NCBI GenBank assembly: GCA_029561455.1
Contig: JAKQIY010000051.1
Location: 22,408 to 86,407 of the forward strand
DNA: 64,000 nucleotides
Source of the DNA: a bacterium
GTDB taxonomy: Bacteria > Zhuqueibacterota > Zhuqueibacteria > Residuimicrobiales > Krinioviventaceae
Reading direction: 5' to 3'
The notes below the pieces were generated by a model. That model searched no databases, was not told the origin of the DNA, and saw only the letters and a list, made by a program, of their open reading frames with translations. The first letter of the stretch is position 1. The number at the start of each line of letters is the position of its first letter. Position numbers and translations under genes: made by a program. Positions 8,960-18,692 of the stretch are shown here, one piece after another.

Positions 8960-9111
8960 TCATTCGTAATTCGCAATTCCTTCTTCTCACGTTTCACCTC
9001 TGCCGGCTGATAGCTGACAACTGAGAGCTTAAAAAAAAATTCTTGCATCATTCCACAAATTTTCCTTAATTGTGCCAACATTGATATGGCTTTCTATGAC
9101 ATAGGTGTGGC
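8960..9111 (+). repeat. Right copy of the direct repeat bracketing the AT-rich island
   Basis: Contains ATTCGTAATTCGCAATT, CTGATAGCTGACAACTGA, TTCTTGCAT, TTGATATGG and CTATGACAT in the same order as 940-1083. Compared with the left copy it has an insertion after the ATTCGTAATT words and several substitutions. It runs directly into the hairpin element at 9113. Confidence 0.65.
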
Positions 9112-9112
9112 T

Positions 9113-9266
9113 ATTTTTAGCATTTGGTTCCCAATCTCCAGATTGGGAACCAGCTTGTACAAAATCTCTGATTTGAAAGGCAAAGATCATATTAAAATAA
9201 AATAACAGCTTGAAAGGAATCGGAGATTCCTGACCACTCTCGTTCCTAATCTCCTGATTAAGAACG
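9113..9266. repeat. Three-hairpin interspersed element, copy A
   Basis: Holds the dyads GGTTCCCAATCTCCAGATTGGGAACC (9126-9151 overall), GGAATCGGAGATTCC (9216-9230) and CGTTCCTAATC/GATTAAGAACG (9241-9266), each built on a shared (A)ATC-TCC-N-GAT core. The segment CTTGTACAAAATCTCTGATTTGAAAGG and its surroundings recur almost unchanged at 63598-63735. It lies just past the end of the regulator gene at 9303, where it could stop minus-strand transcription. Confidence 0.75.
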
Positions 9267-9302
9267 AGGAGAAATAGTACTGTACACAGAAAAAATATAA
9301 TT

Positions 9303-10679
9303 TTAATCAGGAATTTTAATATCAAATTCTTCAAATATCCTGTAAAGCGAACTGCGACTGATGCCGGCCATACGGGCTGTTTGCGATAAATTGCCGTTAC
9401 AACGAACTAGTAACTCTTCAAAATATTTTTTCCCAAACTGTTTTAGGAATCTTTCTTTTGCTTCTTTAAAATTTGAATTGTTACCCGCCTGTTCGATGCT
9501 GGTATTACTGGTTTCGCGTATTTGCTTGGGAATATCGGCGATATCAATAACATTATTTTCTGCCAAAGACATCATTTGTTCAATTATATTTTGTAATTCC
9601 CGTACATTGCCCGGCCAATGATATTTTTTTAAACAGAACATCGCATCGCTGCTTATTCCTTTAATTTCCCTGGAAAAGGAAGGATTGTACTTTTTTATAA
9701 AATGCCGCACCAATAACGGAATATCCTCACGGCGCTCGCGTAAAGGAGATATAAAAACCGGTACTACATTTAAACGGAAATACAAATCCTGACGTAGCTT
9801 TTGTTCTTTAACAGCCTGTTCCGGATCGCGATTAGTAGCTGAAATGATACGCACGTCAACCTCAAGCAGCTTTTGCCCGCCCAGACGGCGGAATTGTCGT
9901 TCTTGTAAAAAACGTAATAATTTTGATTGCAGATTGTGATCCATTTCAGTTATTTCATCGAGGAACAATGTCCCCTTATCGGCCAATTCTATTACACCAG
10001 GCTTTATCCGGTTAGCTCCGGTAAATGCGCCTTTTTCATAGCCGAATAATTCACTTTCCAACAAGTTTGATGGCAATGCGGTACAATCAACTGGAATAAA
10101 TGGTTCTGTTTTACGCTTGCTGTATAAATGTAAGTTACGGGCAATCAATTCTTTCCCGGTGCCGGATTCACCAAAAATTAAGATATTGGAATTGGATGGA
10201 GCAACCTTGATAATTTTATCGGTGATCTCTTCAATTACTTTGCTCTTGCCGATAACGCCCTGTAAATCAATTCTTTTAGCAAGGGTATCATTATCGGCGC
10301 TTTTATCATAATTTTCTTTACGGTAATTTATTGCTTTTTGCAGTAAAGCTGCTATTTTTGCCGGGGGAAACGGTTTTTGCAAATAATCAAAAGCTCCCAG
10401 TTTCATAGCGCTGACAGCGGTATCGATAGTCCCATAACCGGTGAAAAGTATAACCGGAATAGTTTTATCATGCAGCCGGACTTCTTCCAGCAATGCCATT
10501 CCACCCATAACCGGCATTTTCTGATCGGTCAGAATGATATCCGGGTGCTCTTGTTTTAAAAGACGTAATGCATCATTGCCGTTTTGTGCAACCAGACATT
10601 CAAACCCCAGTTCCATTATTAATCGTGATGTGTCACGCAGAATTTCAATTTCATCGTCAACCAGTAAAACTTTGTTCAT
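9303..10679 (-). CDS. NtrC-family sigma-54-dependent response regulator
   Basis: 458 aa from ATG 10679; a GTG two codons upstream is less likely because GGGGTG lies right before it. A receiver domain (residues ~3-115) has the phospho-acceptor Asp in DIILTDQKM. The AAA+ domain (~140-380) has Walker A GESGTGKE and the L1 loop GAFTGA that contacts RpoN. The C-terminus is a Fis-type helix-turn-helix (LSQTARMAGISRSSLYR). When phosphorylated by its partner kinase it should drive open-complex formation by RNA polymerase with sigma-54 at target promoters. The kinase gene is 19 bp upstream on the same strand, so the two form a two-component operon. No obvious sigma-54 site (TGGCAC-N5-TTGCA) was noticed in the window, so its targets are unknown. 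Confidence 0.93.
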   Translation of the reverse strand: MNKVLLVDDEIEILRDTSRLIMELGFECLVAQNGNDALRLLKQEHPDIILTDQKMPVMGGMALLEEVRLHDKTIPVILFTGYGTIDTAVSAMKLGAFDYLQKPFPPAKIAALLQKAINYRKENYDKSADNDTLAKRIDLQGVIGKSKVIEEITDKIIKVAPSNSNILIFGESGTGKELIARNLHLYSKRKTEPFIPVDCTALPSNLLESELFGYEKGAFTGANRIKPGVIELADKGTLFLDEITEMDHNLQSKLLRFLQERQFRRLGGQKLLEVDVRIISATNRDPEQAVKEQKLRQDLYFRLNVVPVFISPLRERREDIPLLVRHFIKKYNPSFSREIKGISSDAMFCLKKYHWPGNVRELQNIIEQMMSLAENNVIDIADIPKQIRETSNTSIEQAGNNSNFKEAKERFLKQFGKKYFEELLVRCNGNLSQTARMAGISRSSLYRIFEEFDIKIPD

Positions 10680-10698
10680 GATCACCCCGTTTCAACGT

Positions 10699-11820
10699 TT
10701 AAATACAAGGCAAATGAATAGAAAATTCAGTGCCCACGTTTTCTTTACTGTTCACAGAAATCTGCCCGTTATGTTCACTGATAATATTTTCACATAAACT
10801 GAGACCCAAACCGTAACAACCGGATTTCTTTTTATTTGTATAAAATGGATTAAAAATTCTACTCAATGTTTCTTCAGGTATTCCTACCCCGGTATCACTG
10901 ATAATAATTTCTATAAATTTATCACTGAAATTCTTGGTTTTAATAATGATCTCGCCATTGGCTACCAGTGCTTCGACAGCATTTAAAATAATATTTTTAA
11001 AAACTATTTCCAGCCCGGTTTCGTCTGCTGGTATCAGGTACAATGCCGGCTCAAGATCAATTTTCAGTTTAATAGAAGCAGGGATTATTTCTTTAAAAGA
11101 ACTTACTGTCTGCATCAGAACCTGGTTAACATTGACCAGAAAATCTTTTTTTACGCGGTGCTTGGCATATTGAAGAATACTATTTGCCAGGTTGGATAGC
11201 CTGAGTACTTGCTGATCGATTTTCTCAATATATTCCCAGGACTCGTCATTTTTTTGTGGATATACTTGCGCCAAGCGGCGTTTCAGGAAAAACAGTTTGG
11301 TTTGAACAATGCTTAGGGGATTATTGATCTCGTGAGAGATGGCGGAAGAAAAATATCCCAGGCGCGCAAGCTTTTCCGCTTCTTCAATTTTCTTTAAAAA
11401 AGGCTCGTTATCATTATCGGTAGTTTTTGAATTATCAATTGTGCGGTAAATACAAATAAAAGTTATTACTTCATGATTGAAATTTTTAACCGCAGTAATA
11501 ATTAAAAAAAACTGTATTCGTTTGCCTATATTATTAAATAATTCAACATTGCCTTCCCAATGTTCTTTTTGATCAAAATGAGCCATAATTTTATTAGGGA
11601 TGTCCGGATCTGCAAACACGGAATATGGCCCGCCGGCACTGTTGATCTGCTCCGTTGAATATCCCAGTAAATTTATAAATGCCTGATTATGGTAAGTGCT
11701 GTTCCCCAATCTGTCAATAAACTGAACCGCGTCATTACAATATTTTACCGCCAATTTGGCAATGGCTAGATTTTTATTATAACTTGTTTGACGATTTGGT
11801 AGTTTTATGTTCGTACTCAT
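10699..11820 (-). CDS. Soluble PAS-domain sensor histidine kinase
   Basis: About 373 aa from ATG 11820 (AGGT 9 bp upstream); the frame extends to a GTG at 11907 but without a better ribosome site. Residues ~15-130 form a PAS domain (FIDRLGNSTYHNQAF). The dimerisation/phospho-acceptor H-box is SAISHEINNPLS, and the ATPase domain shows the N-box NAVEAL, the G1 box DTGVGIP, an F-box-like NPFYTNKK and the G2 box GLGLSLC. No transmembrane segment or signal peptide is present, so it senses a cytoplasmic signal. It sits directly upstream of the NtrC-type regulator and is its probable phosphodonor. Confidence 0.9.
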   Translation of the reverse strand: MSTNIKLPNRQTSYNKNLAIAKLAVKYCNDAVQFIDRLGNSTYHNQAFINLLGYSTEQINSAGGPYSVFADPDIPNKIMAHFDQKEHWEGNVELFNNIGKRIQFFLIITAVKNFNHEVITFICIYRTIDNSKTTDNDNEPFLKKIEEAEKLARLGYFSSAISHEINNPLSIVQTKLFFLKRRLAQVYPQKNDESWEYIEKIDQQVLRLSNLANSILQYAKHRVKKDFLVNVNQVLMQTVSSFKEIIPASIKLKIDLEPALYLIPADETGLEIVFKNIILNAVEALVANGEIIIKTKNFSDKFIEIIISDTGVGIPEETLSRIFNPFYTNKKKSGCYGLGLSLCENIISEHNGQISVNSKENVGTEFSIHLPCI

Positions 11821-11999
11821 CAGCTTTTTACCTGCCCACCCTTTATAGTGATGTGTAAGAAATATTAAACCAGTTTTATCCCATGTACCCCATGCTACAA
11901 AAGCCACTTCCCATAATTTAATAAAACCAGTTTAATTAAATTAACAAAAAAAAAATTAAATTCAAGTAAAATCGTTTTTAAAATAAATAATTCATAAAA

Positions 12000-12031
12000 T
12001 AAAAAAGGGCATACCCATAAGGATATGCCCT
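12000..12031 (-). terminator. Intrinsic terminator at the end of the T9SS cluster
   Basis: GGGCATA (12007-12013) pairs with TATGCCC (12024-12030). Read on the minus strand the stem is followed by TTTTTTATTTTAT. It is 25 bp past the stop of the last cluster gene. Confidence 0.85.
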
Positions 12032-12055
12032 CAATAATCATAAATTTACAGCTTA

Positions 12056-15000
12056 TTATTTCATCAGGGTCATCTTTTTGATGCTGGTGAATTCAGCAGT
12101 TTCAAGACGATAGAAATAAACACCGCTGGCAACTTTGTGACCGGCGTTGTCCATAGCATCCCAGTTAATATTATGGAAACCAGCAGGCATAGTGCCATCC
12201 ACAAGGGTGCGGATTTGCTGGCCGGTTGCGCTGAACACCGTCAGTTTTACATGTGCTGCTTTCGGCAACTGATAAGAAATAGCGGTTGTCGGGTTGAACG
12301 GGTTCGGATAGTTCTGGCCCATTGCAAAGGTTTCCGGCAACTTTTCTTCTTCTTTTACACCGATCGGATTATCATCGAATTTTTCAGATACAGCTACATT
12401 CGATTTGAATTTTGATACTGCGCCATTATTGTCATACACAACCATCTGGAATGACATTTTGGTGCTGGCCGGGTAAACGAAATCTTCGGCTGTGTAAACT
12501 TCAGTAGAGCCCGGTAAACCCGGAGTCGGAACTTGAGTTAATACTGCCGCATCATCCCAGTTCGGGAAAGCGCCGCCGAAATCTTCATAATCAACGCGGA
12601 TTTCATAATGATCTGCAGCGCCGCCGGCAAGCTCACCATCATCGCCAACCGCTGTCCAGGACAGGGTTACAGTAGTTTCAGTTACGCCAACTACTTTCAG
12701 ATCTGTAACAGAGCCGGGACCTTTATCATCAGCTAAAGCAACATTGGATATTGCCGATTCATTTCCAGCTTCGTCAACTGTTACTATGGCAAAGAACACA
12801 TCGTAACTTGGACGGGTAACTTCAATTTCCAGCATCTGTTCGGTGCCTGCATCAGCAACGGCTAATGTATCCAATACCGTGGTAGCATCATCCCAGTTCG
12901 CAGCGGTGATAGGATCGTAAGAATAACGAATATCATAATAGCTGCCTTCTTCCGGCATGGATTCTGCAGGCGCAGACCACATAATAACTTTAGCTCCGCC
13001 TTCAAGATCATGCGCTTCGAGATCTGTAATTGCAGCAGGAGCAACAGCATCATGCGGGGTAACCATGATCGGGCCAACCGGATCGCTGATATTGTTGTTA
13101 AAATCAGCAACGGTAATCCAGTAATAATAAGCCTGGTCATTTACTAACTCTTCGCTGGTAAATGTCAAAGCATTTACATCAGCTAAAGCATTGGCGTTGG
13201 CAAGAGTATCGCTTTCACCTTCCCAAACTGTATAGTAGGCAGCGCCTGTAACTGCTGTCCAGTTCAATTTAGCCGACATATCGCCGGAGACGCCTGTAAA
13301 GGTAGCCGGGCCGGCAGTTGCTTCAATATCGGCGCCGGAATAGATCAACAGATCATCAACTGTAAAGTATTGATAACCGGCAGCGCCTGGAGGAGCAATT
13401 TGGCTGTTAAAGAAGAAACCAACCAGTACATGCGGCTGGTTATCGGTAATAGCAGAAATGTTCAGGGTCATAAATCCATGCCGCGCAGCAGATGGACTGG
13501 TACGGGTCATGGTTTTTACTGCTGTCCAGGTTTTGCCGCTGTCAACAGATACAACTACGCCACCTACAAAGGTAGGATCGCTATCAGCATAAACATGCTG
13601 TTCGTATTTAACCAGGGTATTGGTCATACCAGTGCAATCGAACGCCGGGGCGATGATAGTATCAGCAAATACAGTTGCATCACTGTGGAAGCACCACAAT
13701 TCGGTGTCGCCATTGCCGAACAAATCGCCTATGAACCAGGCATTGGCGCCATTTTCACCCAGGCTGCCCCAGGTTTCATACAATTGTGTATCATCCATGG
13801 CATTGAAATCTTCATTGACATGGATAGCTGCGTTGGTATCGAATACATGGAATTCAACTACCAGAGAATCGTTGCTAATGTCATCATCCGGCTCAAACAA
13901 TTCCGTGTAGGCAATCAATGTATAATCGCCTTCGTATTGCGGAGTCCAGTCCGGGAAATTATAAAAACCCATATCATCATTAAAGGGCTGGAAATCCGGG
14001 TATTCATACAACGAATCGCCCTGTTGCGGAGCATAGGTATAGATATAACGTTCATAAACAGTGGTGCCGAAATCGTTGATAATTTTTACAAAAGTGTTGT
14101 AAATTTTAAAAGCGGTAAGACCAAAATTGCTGACCACCAGCTGCGGGTCATAAGCATGACCGGCAAAAATCGGTTCGCCTTTGGTAAAAGAAGAATCAAG
14201 ATCGGCAAAAGATACACCGATGTCTTCGGCAAAACGAGTGAATACACTTAAGGTAGCATGGGCAACTTCAAAGCCCCAATCGGGATCAGAGCCGGTGCCT
14301 TCATCATTATCATCGTAAACAGCACGGAAACGTACACCAAGCGAATCACCGGGAGCGCCAATTACATTTTCGGTTAATACTATAGAAGCGTCTACACTTG
14401 AGCCACCATAACCAGCCCAACCGGCCACAGCTTCCCAGGAGGAGCCGTAACCCAGGCCAAAACGGGAAGCGGTCATATTATCGGCAGCAGTGCCGTCATT
14501 TTCAAAAACGGTAGTTGCGCCGTTGGTGACGAGAATATTGTCAACCCACCAACCGCCGTTGGGTTGATTAGTATAACCATCAGATGTGAATTCCCATTTG
14601 ATCTGAATGGTTTGACCGGCAAAAGCGGAAAGATCAAAGGTTACCGGCGCCAGGGGGCCATCATGGTCATTGGTGAAACCGGGTTCATCCCAGGCAGTGG
14701 GAACTTCGAAATCGATATCGGCATCTGTCAAGCCATTTAAATAAGCGCCATGATATTTAAAAGAGAATAAATCGGCAATATCATAACCTTCATTGGGTAC
14801 AATAACGGTCCAGGTAGCGCCGCCATCGGCAGAAACTTTAACGTTACCGCCATCCCATTCCGCTTCGGATATGATCAGGTGGTCAAAGGAAAGGGTTGTG
14901 GTTCCGGCCGGAATTGCAATCGGTTCGGTAACCAGATCTTCGATCCACGCTTCGTGATATCCTGGTGCACCATACTGATTGGTCTGCATAAGCCATAATT

Positions 15001-15688
15001 CGCCATCAAGATGCCATTTTGCGGGTTCATTAATTTCTACCCACAAAACATCGTCGGGATCCGGATTACCCATATAAAGCGATAAATCCAGCGTAGAAAC
15101 ACGATACGGCACGCCAGCATCACTGGTTTTGGGAATACCGATCATAACTTCAATGGCTTCGTCTTTGGCTGCAACGTCGCCGCCAAAATCTCCACCCGGT
15201 TCCGGAGCAAATGCTGAATTATAAATAGCATAAGCAGGGTTTCCATATAAAGCGCCATAATCCAGCCACATCCAGTCATTACCGGCTGCATTGGTGCTCA
15301 AATCTACCAGGTCAAACAGTAAAAAATCGTCTTCAGTTTCGAAACTGACATCAAATACCGGGAAAATATCGCCGCCGCCCGGTACTTCCGCAACCGGAAC
15401 TAACAGTTCGGTATGCGATTTCATAGCGTTTCTCTTGTTAGCAAGATTGGTAACCTGTTCTTTAGTCAACCCACGTTGGGTTGCCAAAGCAGCCTTTTTT
15501 GCCAACTTTTCCTGCATCGATGATATTTGGCCAATTTTTGCAGTTTCAAAATGACCGTTCTTTACTGAATTAACTTTTAATTGTGTATCACCTTTGGAAA
15601 CCGGCGCTACATTAGCAAATGTAAACGCCGCAAAAGATAATAGCAATACCAGTGATAACAGGATGGTAATTATTTTTTTGTTAACCAT
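12056..15688 (-). CDS. Large secreted T9SS cargo protein with MAM-like and fibronectin III-like domains
   Basis: 1210 aa from ATG 15688 (AAGGAGA 6 bp upstream; the frame runs back to 15778 without a ribosome site). A signal peptide occupies residues ~1-26 (ITILLSLVLLLSFAAFTFA). Residues ~260-395 and ~660-830 resemble the immune-inhibitor-A/MAM-type beta-sandwich (VKVSADGGATWTV, GGWWVDNILV). Residues ~840-1100 hold three fibronectin III-like repeats (LNWTAVTGAAYYTVW and similar). The last ~90 residues are a type A T9SS sorting domain: QNYPNPFNPTTAISYQLP, then GVYFYRLETAEFTSIKKM. It should cross the outer membrane through T9SS and stay on the surface or be released. No catalytic motif is visible; an adhesive or structural role is inference. 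Last gene of the cluster. Confidence 0.88.
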   Translation of the reverse strand: MVNKKIITILLSLVLLLSFAAFTFANVAPVSKGDTQLKVNSVKNGHFETAKIGQISSMQEKLAKKAALATQRGLTKEQVTNLANKRNAMKSHTELLVPVAEVPGGGDIFPVFDVSFETEDDFLLFDLVDLSTNAAGNDWMWLDYGALYGNPAYAIYNSAFAPEPGGDFGGDVAAKDEAIEVMIGIPKTSDAGVPYRVSTLDLSLYMGNPDPDDVLWVEINEPAKWHLDGELWLMQTNQYGAPGYHEAWIEDLVTEPIAIPAGTTTLSFDHLIISEAEWDGGNVKVSADGGATWTVIVPNEGYDIADLFSFKYHGAYLNGLTDADIDFEVPTAWDEPGFTNDHDGPLAPVTFDLSAFAGQTIQIKWEFTSDGYTNQPNGGWWVDNILVTNGATTVFENDGTAADNMTASRFGLGYGSSWEAVAGWAGYGGSSVDASIVLTENVIGAPGDSLGVRFRAVYDDNDEGTGSDPDWGFEVAHATLSVFTRFAEDIGVSFADLDSSFTKGEPIFAGHAYDPQLVVSNFGLTAFKIYNTFVKIINDFGTTVYERYIYTYAPQQGDSLYEYPDFQPFNDDMGFYNFPDWTPQYEGDYTLIAYTELFEPDDDISNDSLVVEFHVFDTNAAIHVNEDFNAMDDTQLYETWGSLGENGANAWFIGDLFGNGDTELWCFHSDATVFADTIIAPAFDCTGMTNTLVKYEQHVYADSDPTFVGGVVVSVDSGKTWTAVKTMTRTSPSAARHGFMTLNISAITDNQPHVLVGFFFNSQIAPPGAAGYQYFTVDDLLIYSGADIEATAGPATFTGVSGDMSAKLNWTAVTGAAYYTVWEGESDTLANANALADVNALTFTSEELVNDQAYYYWITVADFNNNISDPVGPIMVTPHDAVAPAAITDLEAHDLEGGAKVIMWSAPAESMPEEGSYYDIRYSYDPITAANWDDATTVLDTLAVADAGTEQMLEIEVTRPSYDVFFAIVTVDEAGNESAISNVALADDKGPGSVTDLKVVGVTETTVTLSWTAVGDDGELAGGAADHYEIRVDYEDFGGAFPNWDDAAVLTQVPTPGLPGSTEVYTAEDFVYPASTKMSFQMVVYDNNGAVSKFKSNVAVSEKFDDNPIGVKEEEKLPETFAMGQNYPNPFNPTTAISYQLPKAAHVKLTVFSATGQQIRTLVDGTMPAGFHNINWDAMDNAGHKVASGVYFYRLETAEFTSIKKMTLMK

Positions 15689-15750
15689 ATTGTTCTCCTT
15701 GATCAAGTCAATGAAACAACACTCATAAATTAAGTTACAGGAGAGATATT

Positions 15751-15776
15751 GAGGCGGTTTTTTATAAAACCGCCTC
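15751..15776. terminator. Hairpin between two T9SS cargo genes
   Basis: GAGGCGGTTTT...AAAACCGCCTC forms a 10-11 bp stem with a tiny loop, 63 bp upstream of the ATG at 15688 and just before the preceding gene's stop at 15788 when read on the minus strand's downstream side. No T-run follows, so it may be an mRNA processing or stabilising hairpin rather than a full terminator. Confidence 0.5.
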
Positions 15777-15787
15777 ATTTAATTCAT

Positions 15788-18550
15788 TTATTTAATCAAA
15801 GCCATTTTCTTTACAGCATCCATCTTGTCGGTGGAGAGTTTATAGAAATAAACTCCGGTCGGCAGATTGGAAGCATTAAAGACAACCTTGTGGGTTCCGG
15901 CTTTAACTGTGCCATTTAACAGGGTGGCAACTTCCTGGCCGTTCACATTGTAAACCACCAGTTTTACTTTGCCGGCTTCAGGCAGAGTATAGCTGATCTC
16001 GGTGGTCGGGTTGAACGGGTTCGGATAATTCTGATGCAAGGTGAATTGATCGGCAACTGCATTATTCTCTTCACGAACAGATGTTATTGGTCTGTCAATA
16101 ACAGTCACATTATCGATGAACCAGGTAGCGAATTCGCCACTGTTATTCATATTTCTCCACCAGAAGCGGACTTGCATTGAAGTTGCACTGCCGGCAATAT
16201 CGGTAATTATGAAAGAATAAAAATCGGTTTCGACATCGATCTGGAAGGCAACGCCTGATCCTGATTTTTCATGATGGATAATAGGATTCCAGGTAGCGCC
16301 GCCGTCAAATGTAACATCAACATAAGCATAGATCGGAAAATCATTATCGCCATCGGTGCCTGATACATTTTCGGTAAATTCCAGGAACCGATTATGATTT
16401 GCTGCTAATGCAGGCAAGGTATAAACTTTGCTGAACAACAGTTCGTTCTGCGGTTGTGCAGGGGTGCCGGTCGGCATATCGCCATAAACGGTGTCGTTAC
16501 GAATACCGTTCAAATGACGGATATATGCGCCGATATCATTGGTCACATCTTCATCTTCAACCAGCCAGCCGTTGTAATAATCGAACTGGGCCAGATCGGA
16601 GCTGTCGACTACTGTAAAGCCGCCAACATCAACACCTTCATTATAATGTTGTTTGGCTGACCAGGTATCAAACTGGTAACCGACATGATCGCCGTCGGAA
16701 TCATTATTTCTCCAAGCCTGGAAGGTTTCAACATCAATAACTTCATCAAGCGACGGGAAAGCATAGAAACCGGCGGAAACCACATCATTATAAGTGGCTT
16801 GATCGGTACTATAATTGGTGCGCATGTTGACGCTATAATTCTGTTTTTCATCAGGAACAGTAAATGTGCCGAACAACAAATCCGAAGTCAACTGATCGGC
16901 GCGCAGCGGCGGAGTTTTTAATGTTTTAGTATCCAAAATATTGCCGAGAGAATCAGTAATTGTAACAATTACATCAACCGGGGCCAATGCTTTGGTGCCG
17001 CTGTTTTTAACTGTACCGATAATGGTAATAGTTTCACCTTTATTGATTGGATTATCAACCGTTTTACCAATATTGAGGGACTGCGGTTTGGCGTCAATTT
17101 CAGGAATGACCGCGGTGCCGTTCAAATAGTTGGCTTCGTTGGTGATAGCGCCGGCGCCGGACCAGAATATATCCAGGTCGGTAGAAGCCGGATTATAGAT
17201 AACATCGGTTCCCTGATCGCCCAGAGGTTCGTTACCGTCGCTGGTTACCCAACGATGTAATTTCCACGGCATATTCGCCGGGGTGGTGCTGCCAAGGGTG
17301 GAAGCATTTTCGATTTTCAATACAACAACATCACCGCCGGCGCCGGCAGCATTGCCGTAGCTGTTGGTGTTGGTAACCAGGTACAAGATATCATTGGTGT
17401 CGTCAACCTGGGCATTCGGCAAGAAACAATTATCATCTTCGACAACCGGTATATCCGGGAAATTGGTTGAATTGAGATTAACAGCGCCTTCAAAGCCGGC
17501 GCCGCCGTTCAGGGTACCAAAATCGGTTACGCTGGTTGCATCAGCCGGCGGTTCCCAGGTACCAAAATCAACACCACCACCATTATTATCCATAAAATAA
17601 TAGCCGCGGTTATTTTTATCAAACACTATTTCCGGCATACCCCAGCATTGTTCCAGTTCTTCTTGCAAACGGGTCGGAGGAATTGGGCCCCACGCAGCCG
17701 CAGCAGTTTTGTAATAGATATGATATGGGGTTTTATCGCCAAAGGTATCGGAGCCGCCGTCACCAGAGAAGATGATGTGCGGATCGTTGTTGCGGTCCAG
17801 AATGATGGAACCCTGGAACACTACAGCGCTCGGTAAAAAGCTGATTGCTTCAGCGCCGGCAGTTACGCCATCGGCGCGGGTGAATGCCAGGTCGGCCAAA
17901 TTAGCATCGCCGTCGGCGGCCGCAAGATTAGCGCGGGTATAATACATGTCCTGGTTTTGATAAGCATAAGTAATGTGAACAACCCGATCGGCGCCAATAG
18001 CCATGGTACCCCATGACACTTCAGCAGTCGGCACACCGATTTTGGTGCCTAAATCCATGAACGGGCACCAGGTAGCGCCGCCGTCCGTAGAACGGGTTAA
18101 CTGGGTTCTCCACACGCCGCCGGTTACACGCGGAGCTGTAAGAATATAAATATCATCATTGGTAGGATCAACAGAAACTTTACCCATCAAACAACGATTA
18201 AAATTAGCAAAACCGATAGTCAAAGGAATATTAATCGGTTCTGTCCATTGCAAACCTAATGCATCGGTGGAATGAGCATAATACGGGAAAGTATAGGTAG
18301 CATCTTCCCAACTGGCATGAATGATGCCATCGGAAGTTCTAGCTGCATGACGACCGCCATAGAGGAATGCTCTCGGCATGGCGTCGCCCAGGACAATACC
18401 GCCCGGTTTGGTAAAATCTGCAATTCTATTTTCATAAACTGCAGGTTGATCGCGTTTTTCTACTCTTTTTTGTGCGCTAACAAATGTAACAGTTGTTAGT
18501 AGTACAGCTATAATCAAGAACAGTAACAATACAGTGTTTTGCTTTCTCAT
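15788..18550 (-). CDS. Secreted T9SS cargo protein with BNR/sialidase-like repeats
   Basis: 920 aa. GGAGGAAAT lies right before the ATG. Signal peptide at residues ~1-26 (LLLFLIIAVLLTTVTFVSA). Residues ~40-480 resemble a six-bladed propeller with Asp-box words (RSTDGGATW) and paired aromatic strands, as in sialidase/BNR families, but no sialidase Arg triad is evident. Residues ~490-590 look like a CARDB-type Ig fold (IIGTVKNSGTKALAPVDV). A further beta-rich domain precedes the sorting domain, which starts at HQNYPNPFNPTTEISYTLP and ends MDAVKKMALIK. It is probably a surface or released binding protein; the ligand is unknown. Followed closely by the next cargo gene. Confidence 0.88.
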   Translation of the reverse strand: MRKQNTVLLLFLIIAVLLTTVTFVSAQKRVEKRDQPAVYENRIADFTKPGGIVLGDAMPRAFLYGGRHAARTSDGIIHASWEDATYTFPYYAHSTDALGLQWTEPINIPLTIGFANFNRCLMGKVSVDPTNDDIYILTAPRVTGGVWRTQLTRSTDGGATWCPFMDLGTKIGVPTAEVSWGTMAIGADRVVHITYAYQNQDMYYTRANLAAADGDANLADLAFTRADGVTAGAEAISFLPSAVVFQGSIILDRNNDPHIIFSGDGGSDTFGDKTPYHIYYKTAAAAWGPIPPTRLQEELEQCWGMPEIVFDKNNRGYYFMDNNGGGVDFGTWEPPADATSVTDFGTLNGGAGFEGAVNLNSTNFPDIPVVEDDNCFLPNAQVDDTNDILYLVTNTNSYGNAAGAGGDVVVLKIENASTLGSTTPANMPWKLHRWVTSDGNEPLGDQGTDVIYNPASTDLDIFWSGAGAITNEANYLNGTAVIPEIDAKPQSLNIGKTVDNPINKGETITIIGTVKNSGTKALAPVDVIVTITDSLGNILDTKTLKTPPLRADQLTSDLLFGTFTVPDEKQNYSVNMRTNYSTDQATYNDVVSAGFYAFPSLDEVIDVETFQAWRNNDSDGDHVGYQFDTWSAKQHYNEGVDVGGFTVVDSSDLAQFDYYNGWLVEDEDVTNDIGAYIRHLNGIRNDTVYGDMPTGTPAQPQNELLFSKVYTLPALAANHNRFLEFTENVSGTDGDNDFPIYAYVDVTFDGGATWNPIIHHEKSGSGVAFQIDVETDFYSFIITDIAGSATSMQVRFWWRNMNNSGEFATWFIDNVTVIDRPITSVREENNAVADQFTLHQNYPNPFNPTTEISYTLPEAGKVKLVVYNVNGQEVATLLNGTVKAGTHKVVFNASNLPTGVYFYKLSTDKMDAVKKMALIK

Positions 18551-18600
18551 ATTTCCTCCCGCTTGAACGGTTAAAGCTGTTTTTTAGAGTTATTAGGTGA

Positions 18601-18654
18601 TTAAATAAAGAAAGAAATCTGCAATACCACCTCCTTACTAGATTTTTTATTCAT
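18601..18654 (-). CDS. Possible 17-aa leader ORF inside the T9SS cluster
   Basis: On the minus strand CAGGAGCGGA precedes ATG (18652-18654), encoding MNKKSSKEVVLQISFFI, then TAA. A second strong ribosome-like site (AAGGAGGTGG) lies within it. It is in the 142-bp gap between the TPR lipoprotein and the 920-aa gene. It may be a leader peptide or the remains of a gene start; translation is not shown. Confidence 0.3.
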   Translation of the reverse strand: MNKKSSKEVVLQISFFI

Positions 18655-18692
18655 TCCGCTCCTGTATTAAAATCATTTTAAAATTTGTATAC

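Noticed and set aside
8177..9266. Possible CRISPR array
   Set aside because: Units differ in sequence and spacing; there is no constant direct repeat with unique spacers, and no cas gene in the window.
9029..9334. 101-residue minus-strand open frame resembling one at 63505-63723
   Set aside because: The similarity comes from the interspersed repeat both cross; neither has a ribosome site or a recognisable domain.
13370..14251. 293-residue open frame on the plus strand
   Set aside because: It lies wholly inside the minus-strand T9SS cargo gene, lacks a ribosome site and reads as low-complexity antisense translation. The minus-strand protein has clear domains.
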